From Dasypus novemcinctus (taxonomy: Eukaryota; Chordata; Mammalia; Cingulata; Dasypodidae), in contig NC_080682.1 in assembly GCF_030445035.2 (NCBI RefSeq), positions 35,012,770 through 35,076,769 on the forward strand: a DNA stretch of 64,000 nt, written 5' to 3'. How positions within the stretch are numbered: the first letter of the stretch is position 1; the number at the start of each line of letters is the position of its first letter. A program made the translations under genes and the position numbers. Positions 23,441 to 34,935 of this stretch are shown piece by piece. A model generated the notes under the pieces. That model was not told where the DNA came from. It was given only the letters and a program-made list of their open reading frames with translations, and did no database searches.

Positions 23441-24429
23441 GAATCAGAAATATACTGAAGTGAATGGGAAAAATAATTAAGGAGTCTGATTCTCTGAAAA
23501 AGTTCTTTTGAAGCATTGTTCTATTATTTTGCTGTTTCATTATCTGTAATGTTCAGTAGAGATAGTATAGGTATTGTGTTTCACAAAGGTGGAAAGCTAA
23601 TTTCATGTGGCCAGTCTGAATTCAGAATGCCCCCCCCCTTTTGACAATTGCCTAGAAAATCTGTTTTAAATGTAACTTTGCTAACTCTTAAAAATGACAG
23701 ACTTCCTTAGTCTAAAGAACAGGTAGCCCCAGGAGTCAGTATATCATTATATTCATTTATATGGGTAAAATAAAATATTAACTGACCAAACTGATTTTAG
23801 TAACCTCTGTCCTTTACATCTAAGACATTTGTTTAATTTTCTGTGTTGTTTTTATAATGTTAAAGGAATGCATTTGGACCTATTATCTAAAACTTGTCTA
23901 GCACATATTCTTCTGCAATAAGTTGATAAGTTCACATTATGTCTACATTTTTGATACCTAGTGTGATCCATTCTAGAATTCTAGGTTTATTATCATTTTC
24001 CTTTGAATAACCTTAACATTTGGAAAAAATTAAAAATTTTCATTCTTGAGTGTTTTCAAAAGCATCTGAAGATGTTTTAGTGCCTTGTTATTCTTAGTAC
24101 TCTCAATTCACTAGCAAAATTTATTTTGATTCCCAGTGGAAGAAAATTATTTAAATAATTTAAAATTATGTACTTTGATTGCCACATTTTCCAGATTTTA
24201 GTGACAGGTGGTATTTTCTGTACTACATCAAATTTATACAATTTTTCAACATAACTATTTTGCAATTAATTATATGGAATAACCATAGTTAACCAGGACT
24301 TTGAGAATAAAAGGTGGCATGCTAACACTTATGCCAGGACAATGTGCAAAACCCTGAAACCCAAGGCAAATTGTATGACTGATTTCAAATGACTAACTTA
24401 ATGTAAGACAACTGATTTTAAGTATCTAT
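23441..24429. other. AT-rich stretch after the RAD51C retrocopy
   Basis: No coding frame is supported. Part may be further 3' UTR of the retrocopy, but I see no tail or target-site duplication that would show this. Confidence 0.35.
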
Positions 24430-24545
24430 TTTATTTTTATTTTTAATTTATTTTTATTTTTCATTTTTAGGAGATACCAGGGATCTAACCCAGGACCTTA
24501 AACATATGAAGCAGGCGCTCAACAACTGAGCCGCACCTACCCCAC
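24430..24545 (-). mobile_element. Short DAS-type SINE
   Basis: The complement of a DAS head: a T/A-rich tail at 24430-24470, 'gagataccagggatctaacc' and 'gcaggcgctcaacaactgag', followed by the end of the element near 24545. Confidence 0.7.
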
Positions 24546-24715
24546 ACTTTACTTTTGAAGGTTTTAACGCATATATTATTACATTGATACAGTCATTTAA
24601 AAATTCCCTATTATTTTATATTCTCTCTGCTCCAATCATAAAATCGAGAGTTGTATGTCGTAAATTCCAGTACTACCAGGCACCAGATAATGTGGAATAT
24701 CTTTTTATTTTAATT

Positions 24716-25127
24716 TTTTAAAGATTTATTTTTATTTATTTCTCTCCCCTGCCACCCACACAGTTGTCTGCTCTCTGTGTCCATTCGCTGTGTGTTCTTC
24801 TGTAACTGCTTCTATCCTTAGCAGCAGCACCAGGAATCTGTGTTTCTTTTTGTTGCATCATCTTATTTCAGCTCTCCGTGTGTGGGGCGCCACTCTCAGG
24901 CAGGCTGTACTTTCTTTCACGCTGAGCAGCTCTCCTTATGGGGCTCACTCCTTGTATGGGGGGCTCCCCTATGCAGCGGACACCCCTGCGTGGCAAGGCA
25001 CTTCTTGCGCGCATTAGCATTGCACATGGGCCAGCTCCACACCAGTCAAGAAGGCCCAGGGTTTGAACCTTGGACCTCCCATGTGGTAGACAGACGCTCT
25101 ATCCATTGGGCCAAGTCTGCTTCTGGA
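24716..25127 (-). mobile_element. DAS-III SINE
   Basis: A long DAS-type SINE on the minus strand: the A-rich tail reads as 'aagatttatttttatttatt' at 24720, the middle holds the 'cacccctgcgtggcaaggca' block, and the tRNA-like head ends with 'gggccaagtctgcttctgg' at about 25108-25126. Flanking 'atcttttta' on both sides (24698 and 25130) suggests a target-site duplication. Short frames inside it are not genes. Confidence 0.9.
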
Positions 25128-25434
25128 CATCTTTTTAAAGTATCATAATACTGTACTTTAAAAGAGCTATAGGGCCCTGATTACAGCCAAAGCCATATTT
25201 TATAAAAATAAAATTTCATATAGCCTTTTCAAATTGTTGCTATTGCTGAAAGGTATGTATTTTTCACTTACAAAAATAATATGCATTTATTATAGGAAAT
25301 GTAAAAATGTTTATATATGTGCATATACATTTTTAAACACAAAATTGTATCATTTTGTTACCTCCTGTTTAAAAATATTAATATATATCTTATGTTTTTC
25401 ACATCATTAATTTTTTCTATTACAGTTAAAAAAA

Positions 25435-26180
25435 TAGAAGAACAATTCTCATGGTGGAATCACATCTGGCCAGAAGTGAGAATAAAGTTGATAAACAGTG
25501 AGCCCATGACCCAACCAGTCTTGTAGATGAAGTCTAAGTTGTTTCTTTTCTTTAAAAAAGCAAACTACCCAGTGACACCAACAGGGCCAAAGCATGGTGC
25601 CAGAGTAATTGAGTGGTCTGAAGACTGGAATATGAGCATCTGTTCTGTCAGCAATACACTTCACTATTTGTTTAGCTGAAAATCTGTTTCTTCGAGGGGC
25701 AAATGTATCAGCTCTCTCTGGTCTGCCTTTTGGAGGAAAACGCATGAATGTAGGAGCAGAGTTTGTGGTAAGCTGTTGAAAAACATCTGTCCCCTCATCA
25801 TAGTCCACCTTACTGAAGAAGCATTTGTTACAAAAACGCCCAGATGAATAGTACCAAGAGTTAACTAGCATTTGAATATACTTCATTAGCTTGCCTGAAC
25901 ATAGATCACTGAATGAGGCTGAAGTGCAATGAGCAAAACAATCATAGAATAGTGCCTTTATAAATTTTCAGAATTTGTCACTATTCACTTGGAAGACTGA
26001 GCTCATGAAACTGCATTCCATCAGGTGTTCTACTTTTTTCAGCTAAAAGATTATTCCTTTTCTCCTGTCCTCCTGCAAGCTGGATGCACAGGAGCAGCAG
26101 CAGAAGGAGGAAGCAAAAGTTCCCAGTGGACAAGTGCAACAGTTTCCACCTCACCTGCCTAGGGCATAAAAGAGCACCTC
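25435..26180 (-). pseudogene. TUSC3: Processed pseudogene of TUSC3 (oligosaccharyltransferase subunit)
   Basis: An intronless, 3'-truncated copy. TUSC3 is the thioredoxin-like OST3/OST6-type subunit of the oligosaccharyltransferase complex in the ER membrane. The minus strand shows the hydrophobic signal region [15 protein letters not shown] (about 26115-26065) and NNLLAEK, a disrupted stretch where the CxxC redox motif should be, then an open piece of 145 codons (25886-25449) with [52 protein letters not shown] and [10 protein letters not shown]. The residues YDEGTD and NYSGT fit TUSC3 better than the paralogue MAGT1. After NYSGT the frame shifts, and the match ends near the TSGQM region, so about the last 100 residues are missing. 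Sequence up to about 26330 may be 5' UTR. No poly(A) tail is seen. Confidence 0.87.
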
Positions 26181-26459
26181 TGTCCCCTATAGCAGCAGGG
26201 CAGTATCTCCTCCACTCTCAGTAACCTGATTCCCTAACTCCTCCCAGCACCCTACAACCTTCGGTCCAGCCACTGGGAGCCCCTTGTTTGGACTATCAGG
26301 AGGATTACAGTGGCATAGCAAGAGACTCATGCAGTGGCCAAGGATGAGGAAGAGGAGACTAACGGAGCATCTGGCTCACTGAGAGAGGGAATCTTAGATG
26401 AAATTTGGCCCATTTTTAAATCATGTCTTTTGTCTTTTTATTGTTGAGTTGTAGGATCT

Positions 26460-26932
26460 TTTTTTTATTTTTTATTTTTTTTAAAGATTTATTTATTTTT
26501 TATTTATTTCTCTCCCTTCTCACCCCCCCAACCTGGTCATCTGTTCTCTGTGTCTATTTGCTGCGTCTTCTTCTTTGTCCGCTTCTGTTGTTGTCAGCAG
26601 CATGGGAATAGCTTCTGTTGTTGTCAGCAGCATGGGAATCTGTGTTTTCTTTTTGTTGCATCATCTTGTTGTGTCAGCTCTCTGTGTGTATGGCACCATT
26701 CCTGGACAGGCTGCAATTTCTTTTGCACTGGGCAGCTCTCCTAATGGGGTGCACTCCTTGCGCGTGGGGCTCCTCTACACGGGGGACACCCCTGCGTGGC
26801 ACGGCACTTCTTGTGCGCATCAGCACTGCACATGGGCCAGCTCCACATGGGTCAAGGAGGCCTGGGGTTTGAACCGCAGACCTCCCATGTGGTAGATGGA
26901 CGCCCTAACCACTGGGCCAAGTCTGCTGCTGG
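26460..26932 (-). mobile_element. DAS-III SINE nested in L1
   Basis: The complement of a DAS-III element with its A-tail at 26460-26515, the 'cacccctgcgtggcacggca' block near 26788, and the head ending 'gggccaagtctgctgctgg' at about 26930. The flanking 'ggatctttt' at 26454 and 26931 is a target-site duplication, with L1 sequence continuing on both sides. A 30-bp internal tandem duplication occupies 26581-26640. Confidence 0.9.
26581..26640. repeat. 30-bp tandem duplication inside a SINE
   Basis: Positions 26581-26610 and 26611-26640 are identical except at the last base. Other DAS-III copies in the window have one unit here, so the duplication is private to this copy. Confidence 0.92.
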
Positions 26933-28826
26933 ATCTTTTTAAGTATCATGGATATTAGACCCTTGTCAGGTGTGTGATTTCCAAATATTTTCTTCCATTG
27001 AACAGACTGTTTTTAACCTCTTCACAAAGTTCTTTGAGGTTCAGAAGTGTTTAATTTTGAGGAGGCCCAATTTATCTATCTTGTCTATTTTTTTTTTGCT
27101 CATGCTTTGAGTGTAAAGTTAAAAAAAAAAAACATCTACTACAAAGTCTTGTAGATGTTTCCTTATATTATCTTCCAGGAATTTTGTGTTCCTGGTTTTT
27201 ATGGTTAGGACTTTAATCCATTTTCAGTTGATTCTTGTATAGGAAGAGAGATAGGGGACCTCTTTGATTCTTTGATTATGGATATCCAGTTGTCCCAGCA
27301 TCATTTGCTGAAGAGACTGTTCTGTCCCAGAAAAGTGGACTTGGTAGGTTTATCAAAATTCAGTTGAAGAAAGAGATTAGGCTTATTTCTGAACTCTCAA
27401 TTTTATTCTGTTGATCAATGTTTCTGTCTTTATGCCAATACCATACTATTTCAGCCACTGTAGTTTTAAAATACAGTCCAAGGCCAGGAAGCTTCTTACT
27501 GTCATAATATCCTCTTACGGTTCCTTTAGTGTCTCTGGGGTCAGACGTAATGTCTCCCTTTTCTTCACGATTTTTAAAATTTGATTCTTATCTATTTCTT
27601 TTCTTTAATAGTCTTGCTGAGAATTTCTTGATTCATTTTTACTTTGTTATTTTTTCAAGGAACTTGATTTTGGTTTTATTGATTTTCTCTATTTTGTTGC
27701 TGTTGTGGTGGTGGTTCTTCTCCATTTTATTTATATATGCTCTAATCCTTGTTCATTCTTTCTTCTTGCTTTGGAATTGTTTGCTTTGCTTTTTCTATTT
27801 TCTCCAGTTGTTCAGTTTGATCTTTGATTTTAGCTCTTTCTTATTTTTAATGCAGTCATCTAGACTATAAACTGCCCCTCAGCATTGCCTTTGTTATATC
27901 CCATAAGTTTTGATATGGTGTGTCCTCATTTTCTTTTAACTTGAGATTTCTACTATTTTCTATTGCAGTTTCTTTTTTGACCCACTGATTGTTTATGGGT
28001 GTGTTGTTTAGTCTTCAAATATTTGCAAATTTTATACTCTCCCACCTGTTATTGCTTTCTAGCTTCATTCCATTATTGTCAGAGAAGTTGCTTTCTATAA
28101 TTTCAGTCTTCTTAAATATATTGAGACCTGTGTTATGTGTCAACATGTGGTCTATCCTGGAGAAGAATCCATGAGCACTTGAGAGGAATTTATAACCTGA
28201 AGATTTGGGGTTCAATGTTCTGTATGTCTGTCAAGTCCAACTCATTTTTCATATTTTTCACAATCTCTGTTTCTTGTTTATCTTCTACTCTAAGTTCTAT
28301 CTATCGATGTGAGTGACATATTGAAGATGCCAACTATTATTGTAGAGACATCTATTTCTACTTTCAGATTTGCCAGAGTTTGCTTCATGTATTTTGTAGC
28401 ACGCTGGTTAGGTGCATAGATATTTCATCTAATGCCTTCCCGGTGGATTGTCCCTTTTACTAATATATAATGGGTGTATGCATCTCTTAAGACTTTTTTG
28501 CACTTAAAGTCTGTCTTCTCTGACACCAGTATAGCTTACCCTGCTTTCTTTTGTTTGGTATTTATGTGAAGTATCTTGTTACAACCTTTCATTTTCAATG
28601 TATTTGCATCCTTGGGTCTAAGGTGAGTCTCCAGCAGACAGTACATGGATGACTTATGTTTTCTTCTCCTTTCTTTAAGCCTTTGTCTTTTGGTTAGTGA
28701 GTTTAATCAACTAATAGTCAATGTTATTATTGTAAAGTCATTACTATTTCTGCCATATTTATCCTTTGGATTTCATACATCTTATCTCACTTTTGTCCAA
28801 CTTTTTACCTTTTTAATTACCCTTCA

Positions 28827-29335
28827 TGGCAGTTTGAGATTTTTTTATGAATCCCAAAAGGAAAAAGTTAATGTATTTTGTAAACTAATCTATTCCTGGT
28901 GTGTGATACCCTCTGATTACATTAAATTCAGCCAAGTTTTCTTCAATTAGATTACCTGTTATGATTTTGTCTTTTGATGTGACTATGTCAGGTGGCATGA
29001 CTCAGGTTAGTCTCTGCCCCTTGCTAGGCTGGATATAAAGGGACATTCTTACAGACAGATAGGATGAGAGAGCTCTGACATTTTTATCCTAATGTGTGAC
29101 AGAAAGGAAAAGGCTTAAAAAGCTGAGACTGATAAAGAAGGCCCATAAAGAAACTAGCCTATGAAGGAGAGATAGGACTATGGGATCATTTTAGCACAAA
29201 ACCACAAGAAGCTGGGCCCATGTAGCCTCAAGATGAAGAGGCAGATCAGAAGGAAAGGTAGACACCAGCTAGAGATCAGGAGACCATCTTGCTTCAACAC
29301 ATTTTAAATGTACAGCCCTTTGCCAGAATAATACA
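28827..29335 (+). mobile_element. LTR-like insertion in L1 (MaLR-like), copy A
   Basis: L1 sequence is interrupted from 'tggcagtttgagattttttt' to a terminal 'agaataataca'. The start resembles 39385-39430, and the 'cttgcttcaacacat' block near 29290 is shared with 39850. TG...CA ends and the size (~509 bp) suit a solo LTR, but target-site duplications are not convincing. Confidence 0.5.
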
Positions 29336-31309
29336 CCGTTTCTGATCGCCTTCACTTCTGCACACTCCTTTAAGTCTCTTTCTTTACTGGTTTCCCTCTA
29401 GCACCACAACTCTCTTTTGTGTGTTTCCTGCAGAGAGGGATTCTTGTTTAGAAACTCTTAGTTTCTGTTTATCTGTGAATATTTTAAAGTCACTGTCATA
29501 TTAGGACAGTTTTGGCAAATAAAGAATTCTTGGTTGGTAGTTTTTCTCTTTCAGTATCTTCTTTATATCATATCACTGCCTTCTTGCCTCCATGGTTTCT
29601 GAAGAGAAATCCACACTAAGTCCCCTGTATGTGATGTTTCACTCTTCCCTTGCTGCTTTCAGAATTTTCTCTTTATCTTTGGTATTTGTCATTCTGAATA
29701 TTATGTGTCTTGGTGTGTATCTACTTAGATTTATTGTAATTGGTGTATGCTGTGCTTCCTGGACACATATATTCATTTCTTTCATTAGAGTTGGGAAATT
29801 TGGGGCCATTATCCCTCAAATAGTCTTTCTACCCCCTTTCCCTTCTTGTCTCTTTTTAGAAATTCCATAACATATATGTTGGTGTACTTCAAGTTATCGT
29901 TCAACCCCTGAGATCCTGCTCAATATTTTCCATGCTTTTCTCTGTTTTATTCTTTTCAATTTCAGGTATGCTTTACTCCATATCCCTGATTCTTTCTTAT
30001 GGATTTAAATCTGCTATTGTGTGCTTCAATAGTATTTTTAATCTCATTTATTGTGTCTTTCATTCCTAGAAGCTCTGTTATTTTATATATCCAATATTTC
30101 AGATTTTTCTTTGTGCTCACCCAGTATCTTTTTAATATATTTTTATTTCTTTAGCCATGTTGTTTTTCAACTCCATGATCTGAAGTAAAAGATTTGTATG
30201 AATCTCACTGATTAGCTGTTAAAATTCTGTGTCTTATCTAGAGCTTTGATTTTTCCTTTGCCTGAGATATGTCTTCCTTCTTAAGTGTATGGCTTGTAAT
30301 TTTTTTGCTGATATCCATGCAACTGATTCTGATGTTGAATTTACTCTGATGTTAACTTTCTCTTTCCTAGAAATTTACTGTTAAGTAGATGTGTGTACCA
30401 CTTTTATTTGACTCTTGGTTCAAATTATTCTAGGCATTTAGGATTGCCCCTGTTTAACTACTCAGGCCAAGACTAAGAACCCAGTAATGGAATGCAGGTC
30501 AGTGTCCAAGGGCCTTGGAGAGGGTGGCAGTAAAGTCACTTGCTTGCCTCTTTGATTTATTTATAATTGGCTCTTTTCGTGCACTTCTCTGGTCTGACCA
30601 GCAGAAGACACTTTTGGGAGGCCTCTCATCTCAGACCCCATTGCTAGGGGAGTTCACAGTCAGTGCAATTCCTCCAGTGGATAAGCAGTGCAGAAGTAAT
30701 ATCCTCAGCACTGGCTAACACTCACAAACAAACTTTCTCAGGATCTACACCCTTAGCTACAAGCCAGGGGCAGTTAGGGAAGGAAGTTGAGAAGGAAGGT
30801 TTTCTTTAGCTCTCAGTGCAATGCCATGGCCCTAACTGGCCTGCAAATGTGAGAACTTTCCAATGTAGCAGACCAAGTTCCCTTGCCAAAATCTGAATTG
30901 CTCGAGTCTTTGTCCCTTACTCTCCACTTTCTTGTGGAAGAGGACCCCTGCTATCCCCTCCATCCACAGCCACTGCTGACTACACCTGCTCTAGTCTGCA
31001 GGCTGCTATTTGCTTTGTATGTGGGGGGATGGGAGTCTGCTGCTGCTTTGGTTGCTTTGCTCTTAGGATTTTTGAGCTGGTTGAGATCTCTTTCTTTTGT
31101 CCCTCTTTCTTCTGGGTGCTGTCGCACCCTCCCCTGATGTCCTGAGTCCCAGAGCATCCCTCCAGACAGTCTCTTTCTGCCTTCTAACTACTTTTCTGGG
31201 ACATTAGTGAACCTTCTGCTTCTCTAGTCCTCCATCTTACCGTAAATCCCATCAGGATTTTTCCCTTCATTTTCCTTTTTAAATATGACCTTTTGAAGTT
31301 ATTATTTTA

Positions 31310-31630
31310 GTTAAGGTATGATGTGCTGAATAAGGTTGGGTTGTGATAGATTGCTGCAATCCTTTATCAACAGAATGATAATCAGAATAAGAAAGAAAGC
31401 CACAGAAGGCTAGAAATCACTGGGACCCAGGGTAGGAAGGTGAATTACATCACATGCACACTGTCACATGACAGAAAAGCCAAAGATGAAGAATCAATGA
31501 CAATGAAACTGAGAATACCACAGATTCTGAGGAGAAAGTATCAGTTTTCTGATTCCTAGACTTTTTACTTCTGCCAGCCATTACCCTCTGACCCAATAAA
31601 TTTCTGTTGATTTTAACCAAGCCAATTCAG
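31310..31630 (+). mobile_element. Possible LTR fragment (MaLR-like)
   Basis: The segment resembles the later part of copies A and B: an A/G-rich middle, 'cttctgccagccattaccct' and an AATAAA signal at 31596-31601, followed by 'tctgttgattttaaccaagc'. Diverged and without clear ends. Confidence 0.35.
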
Positions 31631-31799
31631 AGTATTTGCCTTAGAAGCCATAAACCTAAGAAAAATTCCTTGAGGGAAACAAGGCAAACATTTGTAGGGT
31701 CTTGTGTTAGGCAATGCATTTACACAAAGCCAGGAAGAAAAGAAATAAACAACCAGAGCTTCATAAATATTAAAATATTTGTGCCTCAAAATACTTTAT

Positions 31800-32330
31800 C
31801 ATGAAAACAAAACAAAAAAAAAACCTACAAAATATTAGAAAATAGTGGGAAATTATTTATCCAATATGAGTTCATTATCCAGATTATATAAGGCAATCCA
31901 ACAATTTGATAACAAAAAGACCACAACCCAATGGAAAATAGGCAAAACTTTAATAGAATTTTCTCTAAAGAAAATAGATAAATGGTCAAGAAGCATATAA
32001 AAAGTTGTACATCAAAGCCTTTAGGAATATGAAAATCAAAAGTACAATAAGATACTATTTCATACCCAGAAGTATTTCTCCTGTGCAAAACAGGGAATAA
32101 CAAGTTTTGGAGATGATGTGGAGAATTGTTCATTATTGATGAGAAGTTCAAATGATGGTAATGCAGTTAGTGTGGAAAACAGTTTGAAGCTTTTCAGAAG
32201 GTTTAGTATTGAATTATTAAATGACATTGCAATCTCACTTTTAGGTATATATCCTAATGAATTGAAAACAGGGACTTGAACACATTTGCACAGCAGTGTT
32301 TGTAGCAGCACTATGCCCAATTGCTAAAAG
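31800..32330 (+). mobile_element. L1 ORF2 3' fragment
   Basis: Sense-strand landmarks of the L1 ORF2 C-terminal region: 'ggaaattatttatccaatat', 'caacccaatggaaaataggc', 'gatgatgtggagaattgttc' and 'gcagcactatgcccaattgc'. Stops are frequent. Confidence 0.7.
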
Positions 32331-32399
32331 ATGTCTGTAATCAGATTAGTGTATAAGCAAAAGATAGTATATACATAAAACCACCATAAAAATTAATTA

Positions 32400-32985
32400 A
32401 GACATGTTACACAATGGCCATTATTAAAAACAAAAGGAAAACTGTCAGTTCTGGAGAAGATGTGGAGAAAGGAACATTCCTTCATTGTTGGTTGGAGTGT
32501 AAAATGGTGCATCTTCTGTGGACAACAGTTTGTTCCTTAGGAAGCTAAATATAAAACTGCTCTATGATCCAGTAATCCCACTCCTAGAAATAAATTCAGA
32601 AGAACTGAAATCAAGGATGTAAAGAGCTATTTGCACACTGATATTTGTAGATGCATTATTCACAATTGGTAAAAGATGGAAACAAACTAGGTGCCCATTA
32701 ATGGATAAATGGATGAAAAATTATGGTATAATTCTACTTAAGATAGCAAATTCATAAAGTCAGAAACAAGGTACCAGGTCCAGGGTTGGGGGAAGGGAAT
32801 GGGGAATTAACGCTTTGTCATGCAGAATTTCTCTTTAAGATGATGAACTATTATAATGGATGGTGGTGAGATTAGCACAACAAGATGACTATTGAAACCT
32901 ATAATTCTATATTTGCATGTGGTTAAAATGTCAACTTTTACATTATGTATGTTACAGATTAAAAATTAAAAAAAAAAACATGCAA
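32400..32985 (+). mobile_element. Second L1 ORF2 end with 3' UTR and A-tail
   Basis: The same ORF2 region starts again ('gttctggagaagatgtggag' at 32450, 'ggtgcccattaatggataaa'), followed by 3' UTR-like sequence and an A-rich tail at 32956-32979. It partly repeats the content of the preceding fragment, so two 5'-truncated L1s lie in tandem. Confidence 0.7.
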
Positions 32986-33239
32986 CCGTACAACATCACA
33001 GTGTACCATAAAGTAATCTATGGATGACAGTTAATTAAGTTTATTTATAATAACATTGTTTCAAAAGAGTGTACCTAAAACATCAAGTAATGCAAAGTGT
33101 TAACAATAGAGTTTACTGTATTTGTGAGGGAATATATGGAATCTCTGTATTTCTGCAGTTTTTCTATAAACTATTACTTTCTTAGTTAAAAAAAATAAAC
33201 TATTATACCTCTTCATATAAAATATAAGAAACCTAACAA
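32986..33239. other. AT-rich stretch, nothing recognised
   Basis: No coding or repeat landmark. Confidence 0.35.
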
Positions 33240-34640
33240 CTTTAATTTCATTTGCTCCTTTTCATATAAGCCATTCTTTCCATATACATTACTTCTCTGT
33301 TGTACAATTATGAAAATACAATGCTCTTATTTTTGATGTGTAGTTTCTTTTATGAAAATTTCACATAGTTCTCATTCTTTGCACTCTTATTTTTGTACAT
33401 TCAATTTTTCCTCAAATATCTTTTTCTTTTGGATGGAGAACTTAAGTTAGTTTTCTTTAAACCACAAAATTGTTGGCAATTAATGTTCTGAACTCTCCTT
33501 TATCTTATAAGACTCCATATTACAACTGTTTCACACATATTTTCACTAGATATAGAATTATTTTTTTTACCTTCCCACATTTTACATAAGGATTTTTCTT
33601 TGGGGAAGTCAGCCATAATTGATATGATCCTCATTCCCCACACCCTCAAAAGTTCCCCCTCCAATCCCCATCTAACCAAGTTATACATTCTCTCATCCCC
33701 ACCATGGTGGTTTGGAAGTGTTTCTTTTTTTTTTTTTTTAACTTAAAATACAAATTTTATTTAGAAACCTTTGACTACTCAGAGAATACAATGTTTGTCA
33801 GTTCAACTTTTACTTAGAGTTCTCTATTCTAAAGGCCACATACCATCTGATGGTAGTATTTCTTATGTATTTCATCTTCTGTAGCTTGATTATGATATGC
33901 TTCTGTATGTGTGTGCTTTGGGGGTGGGAGTTGTTGGCATATAGTCTTTATCTTGTTTGGATAGTAAATCTGTAAATTGATGTTTTTTTCAAAATTTTAT
34001 AAAATTTAATTCATTTTTTTCATGTTTTCTAGTCTGCTTATTTATGTAAGCAGTTTTGCAGTTGTTTTTGTTGTTTGTCCCTTGACTCCTTAGTAGGAAA
34101 ATCATTTATTGATCTGGTTTAATGTATACTATTGATCTTTTTGACAAATTTGTCATTATTATATATTTTCCTTTTCTAAACTGTCTCTTGTTCATATTTA
34201 TCTTAGTCTACATTTTTTTCTGCTGTGATTTCTCATGTATTTCCTCATCATAACATGTTTTCCTTAAGTCATTCAGCATATGTTCAAAACTGTTTCAAAT
34301 TCCTTGGCTGCTAATTCAAAATTCCGTTTCATCTTGAAATCTGTTTCTGTTATTTTTTTTCCTTGATGTAGTTCACATTTTGTTGGCTGATTTATTTATT
34401 TTTATAATATACTGCAATTTGTGAACGACACATTGTTGGGAGCCTGGATTGTGGTGTTTTGATATGGGGTGTTGAGGTTTTTTCTGGCTGGCAATAAATG
34501 ACTGGTAATGGATTTTGAATGTTCTTTGTGGTTTTTTGCTTTCTTTTCTTCTCTTAAGTTTTGCCTGAGTTAATCAAAGATCTTCATCATATTAGCTGGG
34601 CCATTGATTCAACTTCTTCTACCATGCCATGAATTTTATT
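33240..34640 (-). mobile_element. Old L1/HAL1 fragment
   Basis: Antisense ORF1-like landmarks are seen ('cactagatatagaattattt' near 33545, then 'cttgattatgatatgcttct' near 33885 and 'tttatcttgtttggatagta'), with long T-rich spacers. The resemblance is moderate and the boundaries are uncertain. Confidence 0.45.
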
Positions 34641-34699
34641 AGGAATGTACTGGTCTCAGTTCTCTAAGAGTGTCTCTTGGACTGTTGATTCTCCATCTG

Positions 34700-34935
34700 T
34701 ACATATACAGCCTAGTCTTCAGCTAAGGCCATGTAAAGCCATTGTCTATGAGGTGCAGAGGTGCCCAAAGATGTACTTACCAAATCCAATGGATGTGTCA
34801 TGATGATGGGAACGAGTGTTGTTGGGGGGGGGGAAAGGGGGGGTGGGGGGGTAGGGTTGAATGGGACCTCACATATATATTTTTAATGTAATATTGTTAC
34901 AAAGTCAATAAAAAAATATATATAAAAAAAAAACT
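34700..34935 (+). mobile_element. 5'-truncated L1 3' end with G-rich tract and A-tail
   Basis: From 'tatgaggtgcagaggtgccc' (34748) the sequence follows the last 180 bases of the full-length L1 (50432-50613), including a block related to 'gatgtattcaccaaatgcaa', a G-rich tract, 'atatttttaatgtaatattg', AATAAA and an A-tail. The G-rich tract (34825-34855) is longer here than in the full-length copy. Confidence 0.7.
34825..34855 (+). repeat. G-rich tract in L1 3' UTR, G-quadruplex candidate
   Basis: Three or more G-runs of seven or longer are separated by AAA, T and TA. The equivalent position of the full-length L1 (50511-50545) has several GGG/GGGG runs. A G-rich polypurine tract in the 3' UTR is known from L1s of other mammals. 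Confidence 0.8.

Larger units (their letters stand above)
26400..31245 (-). mobile_element. L1 with internal RT deletion and two nested insertions
   Basis: From high to low coordinates: the 5' end at about 31245 ('cctccatcttaccg', complement of an L1 start), 5' UTR to about 30400, ORF1 (about 30200-29400, with the landmark 'gaattcttggttggtag' complement), and the ORF2 endonuclease region, open at 28215-28015 with FLSSAHGFFSRIDHML. The ORF2 C-terminal region (27470-26400) contains the complement of the 'acaagggtctaatatccatg'-type block at 26945. Between the endonuclease part and the C-terminal part, at about 27495, most of the RT domain is missing. A DAS-III SINE is inserted at 26460-26932 and an LTR at 28827-29335. 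No frame is intact. Confidence 0.8.

Noticed and set aside
26550-26895. Long overlapping frames on the plus strand (also near 24840-25148, 45966-46190 and 58762-58983)
   Set aside because: They run through GC-rich DAS-III SINE bodies, recur in each SINE copy and have no protein-family resemblance.
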